NCBI GenBank assembly: GCA_014526335.1
Contig: JACTAT010000035.1
Location: forward strand, 3,416,344 to 3,480,343
Origin: Chrysaora quinquecirrha
Lineage: Eukaryota; Cnidaria; Scyphozoa; Semaeostomeae; Pelagiidae
Direction of reading: 5' to 3'
DNA length: 64,000 nucleotides
In this document: in pieces, positions 33,901 to 44,100 of the stretch
How the letters are laid out: every line of letters begins with the position of its first letter
How positions within the stretch are numbered: the stretch's first letter is position 1
The notes under the pieces: model-generated
Database searches by the model: none
The model's input: the letters and a program-made list of their open reading frames with translations, nothing else
Told to the model about the DNA's origin: nothing
Position numbers and translations under genes: made by a program

Positions 33901-36900
33901 CGTAATACACAAAATTGAAGCAAGGCATGCACTGCAGCTCATTCCCCACCCATCCACGACGATTCCTTTCGCGTTAATTTCTGCAAAGAATAAATATTTA
34001 AACGTAGTTTATTCCTGTTCATAAATTTATCTTTATTCGTGGGTTCCAAAACATTTACAACTCACATGTCGAGAGAAGTTATATTGTTTTCAAGCCCTAA
34101 AACTGAATTCCTGTTTGTTTTCACCGAATTATCCTCTCCACTCAGTTTTTTAATTTTTTTTTCTGATATTCTACTTCTTTTAGTACTGCTACCTTTTTGA
34201 GAAACACAAAGTGTTTCAAATCGAATTATTTATTCTCTCGCTTCAAAAACTTCCTAATAACTATTGGCAAAACATCCTCACCAAATGGAACCTTTTCTGA
34301 CTGTTTACAGAAAGGTTATCCTTAAAAAACTTCCAGATCTTTACTTATGTAACGTGAAGTTTCACAAAAATGCACTTCGGCCCAACGGCCTTACACAATC
34401 TTATAGTGCAAAAAGGACCTAGGGCTTAAAACAAGCTTAAAATAGAGTACGAAACTACATAGCATACCACGGTCACGACTGCTTCCTCTATTGCTTTCTT
34501 CTCTGTTTCTTTGAAAGTTACCTCTTGCATCTTGCTTTCCACTAACTGCTCTCGCGGGACTAACAGAAGGAGCACCTTGAGACCTTTGCGTTGGTATTGC
34601 TTGATTTAACTTGTTAGTTAATCCTTGTGATGGCCTAGGAGATTGCATTAAGCCTTGTCCCATCGTGTTCATTGATGCTGGGGCTGCTCCTAACAATCCA
34701 GGCTGTTTTTGAACGGCAGAGCCGTTGCATACTTTGTCCTCGGGGCGCACCATCGCCTAGAAGACCGGGTTTTTCATTGTCTCTACTCACACTTGTAGAT
34801 CTAGGATGTTGACTTGATTCACTATGGCGTTGTTGACCACCTCTTCCTGAAGGGCCACCACGTCCTGATGGGGAACCTCTTCCTGCAGGCCTTCCTCTTT
34901 CTGATAATGCACCTCGTTCTGGAGGGCCACCTCGACCACCTCGACCAGGCTGCCCAGTTTGCCCTCTCGGTGCTGCTCTTCCTGCACTGCCACCTCTAGA
35001 TGATTCAACATTTGTTACAGGTGGTCCACTTCCACGTCCAGGCACTCCAACTCTCCCTTGAAACCCTCCTCTTCCCGAATTTCCATCTTGCTCTGGATTT
35101 CCTCCTCTTCCGGTAGGAGGTCCTCCTCTTCCTGGAGGCCCTCCACGCCCTCCTCTTCCTGATAGCAATCCTCTTCCTAAAGAAGGTTCACCTCTTCCTG
35201 GGGGCCCTCCTCTTCCTTGAGAAGGTCCTCCTCTGCCTTGAGATGGTCCACCTCTTCCTGATGGCCCTCCTCTTCCTGAAAATGTTCCACCTCTTCCACG
35301 AGAAGGTCCTCCTCTTCCTGGAGGCCCTCCTCTTCCAGAAGAAAATCCACCACGCCCAGAAGAAGATCCACCACGTCCAGAAGATGTACCATGTCCAGAT
35401 GGACCTCCATGTTCTGAAGCATGGTCCTTATTTGAAGACCAAATAGCAGCAGATGGTTCACTGTTCTGATGCTTTGGTGGTGGGAATCACTGCCAGATTT
35501 TTCAACTGCATTCTTGGCATTTGAATTAGCAGATGATGATCTGGCTTCTGGAGTGGCGCTCAGTCTACCAGATGCAGATTTCTCTTGAGGACCACTATCA
35601 GAAAGTCGTCTTTCTAAAGAAGATTTTTGGTTTTCCTTTGAGCCTGGTTTTCCACTACTTGGAAATGATTCTTTTTTTGAAGGTTGGTCTCTGCCGAATG
35701 GCATTCCTTTTCCAGATACAGTCTTTCCATCTGGTTTATTCTCAGGTTTACAAGGGCCAGCTTGAGCTTGAGAAGTCCCTCTACCTGCTGGCTTCCCAGT
35801 TGTTTTTGTTCCAGGAGCAGTACCTTTAGCAGCTGGCGTTCCTTGGACTTTCTTTGTTTCAGGCTCAATTCTTTCTTCTTTTCCTTTATTACCAGGAACA
35901 AGCTTATCTGTCTTACTAGCCATTTCTGACTTTTCATTTTTCAAAGTTTTATCTGGTCCTCCTGAAGTTTTTGGCTTTTCAGAAGCACTTTGAGTTACGC
36001 TAGACTTTGCAGAAATTGGTCGTTTTTCTTCTACTTTAGAGATCGGTTTAGCATTTGAAGAAGAAGAGGATTTTGAATCCACTTTTGCAGCTGTAGCATC
36101 TTTACTCTGGGCAGAGTATGGCTGACTTGTTCTTGAATAGCTCACTTTTATTGGCCTGCCATTGAATATCTGTCATAAAATAGAACAAAATGTTATTAAA
36201 AGGACTTTTAAAACTAGTAATAACAAACAAATAAGTTAAAGTTAAATGTACATCTACATTTGACCTTCCTCTAAATTTAAGTGAAGGTCAAAAGTAGATC
36301 TACATTTGACCTTCACTTAAATTTAGAGGAAGGTCAAATGTAGATCTACTTTTGACCTTCACTTAAATTTAGAGGAAGGTCAAATGTAGATCTACTTTTG
36401 ACCTTCACTTAAATCTAGAGGAAGGTCAAATGTAGATCTACATTTGACCTTCCTCTAAATTTAAGTGAAGGTCAAATGTAGATCTACTTTTGACCTTCAC
36501 TGAAAATTAGAGGAAGGTCAAATGTAGATCTACTTTTGACCTTCACTGAAAATTAGAGGAAGGTCAAATGTAGATCTACTTTTGACCTTCACTGAAAATT
36601 AGAGGAAGGTCAAATGTAGATCTACTTTTGACCTTCACTGAAAATTAGAGGAAGGTCAAATGTAGATCTACTTTTGACCTTCACTCAAAGTTAGAGGAAG
36701 GTCAAAAGTAGATCTAGATCTACTTTTGACCTTCACTGAAAATTAGAGGAAGGTCAAATGTAGATCTACTTATGACCTTCACTTAAATTAGAGGAAGGTC
36801 AAATGTAGATCTACTTTTGACCTTCACTTAAATTAGAGGAAGGTCAAATGTAGATCTACTTTTGACCTTCACTTAAATTAGATGAAGGTCAAATGTAGAT

Positions 36901-39153
36901 CTACTTTTGACCTTCACTGAAAATTAGAGGAAGGTCAAATGTAGATCTACTTTTGACCTTCACTGAAAATTAGAGGAAGGTCAAATGTAGATCTACTTTT
37001 GACCTTCACTTAAAATTAGAGGAAGGTCAAATGTAGATCTACTTTTGACCTTCACTGAGAATTAGAGGAAGGTCAAATGTAGATCTACTTTTGACCTTCA
37101 CTCAAAGTTAGAGGAAGGTCAAATGTAGATCTACTTTTGACCTTCACTGAAAATTAGAGGAAGGTCAAATGTAGATCTACTTTTGACCTTCACTTAAATT
37201 TAGAGGAAGGTCAAATGTAGATCTACTTTTGACCTTCACTTAAATTTAGAGGAAGGTCAAATGTAGATCTACTTTTGACCTTCACTTAAATTTAGAGGAA
37301 GGTCAAATGTAGATCTACTTTTGACCTTCACTGAAAATTAGAGGAAGGTCAAATGTAGATCTACTTTTGACCTTCACTGAAAATTAGAGGAAGGTCAAAT
37401 GTAGATCTACTTTTGACCTTCACTTAAATTTAGAGGAAGGTCAAATGTAGATCTACTTTTGACCTTCACTTAAATTTAGATGAAGGTCAAATGTAGATCT
37501 ACTTTTGACCTTCACTGAAAATTAGAGGAAGGTCAAATGTAGATCTACTTTTGACCTTCACTGAAAATTAGAGGAAGGTCAAATGTAGATCTACTTTTGA
37601 CCTTCACTGAAAATTAGAGGAAGGTCAAATGTAGATCTACTTTTGACCTTCACTTAAAGTAAGAAGAAGGTCAAATGTAGATCTACTTTTGACCTTCACT
37701 GAGAATTAGAGGAAGGTCAAATGTAGATCTACTTTTGACCTTCACTCAAAGTTAGAGGAAGGTCAAAAGTAGATCTACTCTACTTTTGACCTTCACTGAA
37801 AATTAGAGGAAGGTCAAATGTAGATCTACTTTTGACCTTCACTTAAATTTAGAGGAAGGTCAAATGTAGATCTACTTTTGACCTTCACTTAAATTTAGAG
37901 GAAAGTCAAATGTAGATCTACTTTTGACCTTCACTGAAAATTAGAGGAAGGTCAAATGTAGATGTACTTTTGACCTTCACTGAAAATTAGAGGAAGGTCA
38001 AATGTAGATCTATCTTTGACCTTCACTTAAAGTTAGAGGAAGGTCAAATGTAGATCTACTAGACTTTAGACATTCCCTTTCCATCTCCTCGGCAATCAAC
38101 TAGTCTAAAGTCTGCACCGGGCTGATTTTTCACAGTCCAAGCCCTTGTAGAATCAGGAACTTTGAAAGCTCTTAAAATCAATAGCATAATCCCCAGGACA
38201 GTGAAACTGCATCTAGACTAAGTCTTAGATGCTTTGTATGATTTTTGCATCAAAAACTCAATATGTTTAAGTTTTGAAAAATTTCAATCTCAGCAGCATT
38301 TGTCAAAAAGGTCTGTTGCAACTGAATTAATGAATGAACTGAAACTAACCTGTCCATCAAGGGTTTTAATTGCTGCTGCAGCTGATGATGAGTTCTTGTA
38401 TTCAACATATCCAAAGCCTCTTGAGAAGCCAGTTATCTTGTCTTTTATAACAGTCACTACAAAGAAAGACACAAGGTATCAAAATCTAATGAATATTTCT
38501 GTTACTGACTTGCTCTGAAAGGAAAATTAAGTCCAAGGTTGCCAAAGGCTGCTTGTTCCGATTGAAAACACAGAATTCTACATTAGATTAATAAATTTGA
38601 TTAATATACTATAAGATTTTTGACTAAAATTCCTTAGAGTACATAATGTAAGAAAAAGACTAAATTTGCTTATATACTATATAAGACAGAAAATCCAGTA
38701 CATTTTACACATTCTTTTATAAGGACCAATTTGTCAAAATTGGCTAGAGCTCTCAAATTCATACAAAATCGAGACTCTAAGTTCTTTAAGCTAATTTCTA
38801 GTTGTCAAATATTTTCGAGTATCAGTTATAACAGCAAATTCATAACATATTTATTTTATTTTGGCCCTAAACAGTGAAAATACATTTTTCTTGATAAAAA
38901 ATTTTCTAAAAGCAGGCATTGTCAGGAAGATTTTAGTAGGTGAGCGGTAATCACTCTCCTACTAAAATCCACCCTTATCTTCATATTACAAAACAAAATA
39001 GTTTGGATACATTAGCAATTTAAAAACAAGAACAATTATTACCATTTTTCAGTTCACCAAATCGAATAAACTGGCCTGCAATCATTTCTTGGTTGACCAT
39101 TGGATGGAGACTTCCACAAATAGGGTAGTCATTTTGAATGTTTAACAAAACTT
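30942..39153 (-). CDS. RRM/RGG-repeat RNA-binding protein with broken frame
   Basis: Exons: 39043-39153, 38350-38456, 34468-36169, 31961-33857, 30942-31292 (stop at 30942-30944). Exons 1-3 join in phase to make one RNA-recognition motif: an RNP2-like YPICGSLHP, RNP1 GFSRGFGYVEY, then LDGQIFNGRPIKVSYS. A Ser/Lys/Pro-rich linker follows, then a long run of GRGGP repeats, Arg/Asp/Ser-rich sequence, and a Tyr/Gly/Ser/Gln-rich tail ending GGYGGPSGSRF. The architecture recalls hnRNP G or FUS-type proteins, nuclear RNA-binding proteins prone to condensation; I do not assign an orthologue. Exons 3 and 4 need six frame changes (about 35475, 34750, 33390, 33285, 33125, 32925) to read the composition-consistent protein. 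I found no start codon: the only in-frame ATG in the first exon lies inside the RRM. Total length would be about 1,390 residues. Confidence 0.75.
36246..38064. repeat. Array of about 39 near-palindromic 46-bp units
   Basis: The array fills most of the intron between the exons at 34468-36169 and 38350-38456. Each unit holds AGGTCA, a 16-base spacer centred on AGATCT, then TGACCT, and an 18-base AT-rich linker (tcactgaaaattagagga or tcacttaaatttagagga). AGGTCA...TGACCT is an inverted repeat: a 30-base core reads almost identically on both strands. Linker orientation is reversed in at least two units near the left end (about 36265-36295 and 36445-36475, cctctaaatttaagtg). A unit length of 46 follows from successive AGATCT centres. 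One inverted word pair flanks the right end (agactttagac at about 38061, gtctaaagtct at about 38103). Confidence 0.95.
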
Positions 39154-39159
39154 CTACAA

Positions 39160-40670
39160 ACAAGAGAGAAGAAAGAATTATTTACAAAAAATTCTGAGCA
39201 GGCAAAATAGAGGATCGGGTGGTGGTGGTTGGTTGGGCTGGTTATGCCAATCATCAGTTGAAGTACCTAACACTGGTTAAGCAGTGACGATCGCCGATCT
39301 TTGGTGTCAAATGCGACGGTTAAATAAATAAATAAACCTCAAACTTACCAAGTAGTGATTGTATCTATCTTCAGCAACGGAATTGAATAATAAACGGAGC
39401 TTTATTTTCAAGAGAAAAGCTGCTACAAGTACAAGCTGTTGGCACAACCACGAGCATGAATTCAACAGCTACTGCGCAGGCGTCACAGGAAAATCCCAGA
39501 ATGCACATGTGCACTTGCAAATTGCTGACAAAAATGAGTTCGGTGCACCAGTACTGACTGCACGTACATGATTTCCCGGATTTCCTAACATTTCGGTAAA
39601 ATTGAGGGACAAATTACAGATTACAAGCCCGAAAATTTACCTTTTTAAATTCCCGGATGTTTTCGTCAGCATTTACGTAGCACCCCTTTCCTTTGTATCT
39701 GGTCCTGACGATAGGCATGAAAAACGGGCGCATCTCAAGGTTAAGCATTGGCAACACGCGGCATAAATAGCTGCTTCTACTGATTTTGAGCTGATCGCTT
39801 CCATAATACAACAAAAAATTGCGTAAAAAAGGAGAAAAATTTTTTGACACTCCAAGGCTTTTTCCGTCTGACGGACTCTTCAAGTATAAATGTCAGACTA
39901 AGGCAGATTTTACACAAAGATGTAGATCGAAATGCGAATTGCACAAAAGTGATGAAAACCCTTAATATGCATGCGGAGTAGCTAATACAGGGAATAGACC
40001 ATGCGTAAGTAACGCGAAGCGCTCCTCGCTTTTGTACTCGTTGTTCCATAGAAAAATTTCCAAGAAACTTGCACCTTAGAATCAAAGATGCTGCAAAGGA
40101 GGGTATCACATTTCGCGCATCTATGCATCTATCTATTTCATAATTTCCAGAACCCAATTTAGGGATATCGCGCACAGTTCAATAATATATCTATTTTGGA
40201 GACAATCAGGAAGACCATTGTTAGTGAGGTGAGTGATTTGAGTTTCTTGCGCTTATAAGTAAATCATAGTGCTCAATACTAGGGGCTCCAGGAACTTCTT
40301 GTAAAGCGGATTCTTGAAATGAATGCAGTTGGTGTAAAGATAATTCAATCAACAACAAAATGTTTGATTCTTTCTTTTGCTTATGTCCAATATCATGTTT
40401 ACCGTCTCTACACTACTGTAAATAACCATTTAACAGAAAAACTTGCTTTGCAAGTTATTAATTCTGTTGAAATACATACCTAAATTTACAATAGTAACAT
40501 ACTATATAATGCTTGGGTAGCATTTTTTTTATTATTATTTATCGCTTAGTACGTTAAATTCGTTGACTTATACATCTACATTAAATGATTATAATTTGAA
40601 TAATTGACTGTCGCCTTATGGATGAATAACAGAGCAAAGTTTCTTAACGGAGGTAGGGTACCATACTTAC
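39160..40670. other. Interval with possible 5' exon of the RNA-binding gene
   Basis: A donor (CTTG/gtaagt on the minus strand) at 39343-39349 ends a candidate exon (39349 to about 39420), but its phase-compatible frame contains stops. It is either a leader exon or unrelated. The minus-strand open frame 39777-40175 has no splice support. Confidence 0.3.
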
Positions 40671-40704
40671 TATTACTTGGAGACCTTGTTCTCGGGGCAA
40701 ATAT
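40671..40704 (-). CDS. Possible alternative downstream exon of the secreted Lys/His-rich gene
   Basis: A 34-nt segment bounded by an acceptor (attgttag) and a donor (ATA/gtaagt) on the minus strand. Spliced to the donor at 41114 it keeps phase and adds PYLPREQGLQVI. No further exon was identified beyond it. Confidence 0.35.
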
Positions 40705-40857
40705 CTAACAATAAGTTAAATTAAAATTTTTGGTGCATTTCACTGGAAATTGAAAGCATATAAAATTCTTAGAACAACAGTGGACTTTACCTTGCAGAGC
40801 TGAAAGATATTTCCAAATCCAATAAAATAGTTGAAATCGGTCGGTCGGTAGTCTCAT

Positions 40858-40932
40858 TGTCCCCCTCTCCCCGACTCAATGTTGGCGAAATTCATGTTGT
40901 CAGTGGTCCCAACGTTGAGTCGGGAGGGGACC
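40858..40932. repeat. Inverted repeat (hairpin)
   Basis: ctccccgactcaatgttgg on the left faces ccaacgttgagtcgggaggg on the right, separated by about 28 bases. A stable stem of about 20 bp is expected. It lies downstream of the stop at 41111 of the secreted-protein gene. Confidence 0.65.
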
Positions 40933-41110
40933 AAAATACCCAAATAATATGTTATAATGGGACCGGATTTTTAGGGTAAAACATACTTATAGCATAGTGT
41001 CTCCAATATTTTTGGCCATGATTGTAGTTGCTCGGTTTTGATGCCTGAAACGTTTAAGAATACTCACAGAGCCTCAAAATAATTAATGATCTTGTCATAT
41101 GTTACTGTAC

Positions 41111-44100
41111 TTACGGTGTTGCAATTATCATACTCATGTCCCTAATTCTGTCCATTAACTTAGGAGCCGGTATAATCGGTTTATTCAATTTACTTCTCTC
41201 TATCGGGTTGTCAAATTGACTCGATCGACCAACTAATTCCCTTCTTCGTTTCTTCTTACTCACAAGATGTGATTTCCTCAGCAACGAATGAAAAACACTT
41301 CTCTTCTTTCTTCTAGATTTGCTCTTCACATTCCCATTAATACTTCTTTTCTGAACTGAGCTCATGATGTTCAACGGTGCCTGCACTGGCATCTCAGCGC
41401 CAGGGGCCATGTCTTTAAGAGCCGCTAGCAGATCAGTACCAGTTTTAGCAGATCCAGACGTAACTTCAGAAGAAATCTGACTAAGCAAAGCTGCATTCAG
41501 TTTCTCTGCTGTCTTTGCCATCTGCATTGCCTTTGCTTTATTCTGCAGTGCCGTGTTCGGTGCTGCCACAACATCTTTCTTCACAACGGAAGCCAACAGT
41601 GAAGTCGGACTTCCTCCAGGTGAAAGAACTACAGCTTTTGCCTTACTTGGATCACTTATCAATTCTTTTGCTGCAGCAATTACATTGGTAACACTTTGCT
41701 TTGGACTTGTAATAATGGCCTTTTGATTAGCTGCAGCACTGTCTATCAATGACTTGGCATTCGCATTAACATCGGTTTTCTTCGCGGCAGCTGCTACTGA
41801 AGGCAGATCACTAGTTCTTCCTGTTATCGTTCCAAGTATCAGCTGCTTGGCTGTGTCAATTGCTTTATCTGTTTGGGTTTGAACTTTCTGTTTCTTCTGT
41901 AAGGCAGTTTCTTCTCCAGTTGTCTGACCAGTCATGAAATTCTTAATTGCATCTGGCACCGAAGCATCGCCTGCTCCATCCCTGCTGCCAAAACTGTTGG
42001 AGCGCCATTTTGCAAGAATTTGCTGTGCTGCTTGTTTCTACAATAATAAACTTCAGAAATTAAAATTTGTCAAATAGCTGGTCTAACACTGTAAACATTG
42101 GTAGCGTATCATCTGGCTGCGGCGATTCCCTCTAGGCGAACTTATAAGCTTTTTTTAGTTTTTAAGCGAGAAAAGGAATCCTGATTAAAATACAAGCAAG
42201 GTTTCCGCTGTTGAAAAAAAGGGGCGAATGAATGACAAATCATTTATTCTGAATGTAATTTGAACGTCAGTCTTGTTGTCATCTTACCTCTTTACTGGAT
42301 GGAACATAGTTGCGCATTCTTTCAAGTGCATATTTGTATGCTTCTTTCGTTAGTACCGGCCCATTCTTTGAGATTGATGCCCTGAGCATAGCATCTAGAA
42401 AGGAGAAGATAGTAAAATTAGTTTATCATTTTTGCTATAACGATGAAAAACACCAGATCTATAACATTCCATTGCTTGTAAAACTATTCTGTTTAACTGC
42501 CCAAATTTGTTTTTTCATCATGTCAGTCTTTAACGTACCAGAGATTGGCAAAAATTCAAAAAAGTTGCTGATAAATACAGGCTTATGGGAGTATCATACA
42601 ACTGTATTAAAAAACAAAATTCAATGTAACCGAGCATTCAAGGGTGTGAAAAACTTGATTAGGATAAGCAACACAACGCTATTTTTGGTGTAGTATAGTG
42701 GTCAATAGGCCTTTACCTAGGCGACAAAGTCAACCAATAATGGTTATCAGTAACTATGCAATGGCGTAGAACCTTTTACGTAGCTTCATCAAACATTGTC
42801 ATCGCTAAAGTTGACTCGTGGTGTCAGGAGTTCAGCGTGTGGTCAGGGTTCGAGCCAAGCCACGGTAGCGTCACAGCAAGGCTTGAGGTCTCGTTTAATT
42901 AACCTACTGCTGAGATCCTAGCTACTGGCGCTAAAACACCATTTCACCTTCACCGTCATTGCCGTATTGAAAATGTGAGCTTTCCACACAGGTTCAGATG
43001 GAGCATAAAAATTAGTCTAGGTAAAACATTTATTGTCCTAGCACATTAGAACAACAAACTTGCACCTATAGCAACCTTTCATGCTCAAAACATGAATTTA
43101 AAAATTTCCATATTGGCAACCGTTCGTCGAAGGTTTCATGTAGATCTTTCGCTGTTAAGGAGCATCATTAACGTGCCAACACAAGCACATTTTGTAAGGC
43201 AGAAACAATAGGTAACGCCAATCCTCTGCCTTATTGACTTTTGTTTTTGCTCTCAAAGATGCCACACAGAAATTACAAAGTTAAAGATACTCATTTATAG
43301 TCACTTACTTCCTTGGCTGGCAAAAGGATGTGCAGCATTAAATTCTGAATCTGCCTTTTTGCATTTCCTCAGTTGTTTAAGATAATCAAGAAGTGTCAAT
43401 TCACCATTGCTATATAATTTTACAAGACCTGCACACCGAGCAGGAAAATTGTTTGGAATTTTGACATCTGAAAAAGGAAAATGTAAAATGATTTAAAACA
43501 GATTCAAGTCCATCATCAAACATTTCTGTAAACGGAGACTCAGGTAATAAGTCTACGAAGCAGTTGGCACAGCAGACACAGCACTGAGTTCACTTACAAT
43601 CTGCAGTCTTCCCTAAAAGGTTCCTAAATATTTAAACTGGAGAGACCGAAAACCGTTTAAATACTGTTTTGGTAGCTTATCTGTAACAAAAGAATATGCC
43701 AGCCACGGAAATTCAGTGAAACGGTAAACACAGATATGGTTATCTATATTGGTAAAATCTGAAGGTGCCTATTCCAGCGTCGTGGCCTAATCCAGCTGGC
43801 TCGTGGTGTCAGAAGCTCAGCAAGGTCGGAGTTCGAGCCCCAGCTATGGTAGCATCACAGCAAGGGTCGAGGTCTCGATTAGTTAACATACTACCGAGAT
43901 TCTAGCGACTGGCACTAAATACACCATTTCACCTTCATCAAGTTTTCGACACAGAAATAAATTCATAGCGAATTTACCTGCGGTTTTGCTGATATTTTGA
44001 GGCACTTCACCAGTATCCGATGCCACAGTTTCTGCTACTGGATTTTTATTATCTGAACTCAGTTTGGTATTATCAGCAGCAGAGGTAGTAGCACTTGAAG

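Noticed and set aside
35177..35480. Continuation of the frame from 36145 as a Leu/Glu-rich segment
   Set aside because: It is the out-of-frame reading of the GRGG repeat; the RGG reading matches the rest of the protein and runs on past the stop at 35177.
36246..38064. CRISPR array
   Set aside because: Linkers are near-identical rather than unique spacers, the units are palindromic, and the context is a eukaryotic intron.
39777..40175. 132-codon minus-strand frame
   Set aside because: Irregular composition, no conserved motif and no acceptor or donor; treated as chance.
42811..43937. Genuine tRNA genes
   Set aside because: Promoter-box-like words are present but no cloverleaf can be folded, and the same body follows in both copies, as in SINEs.
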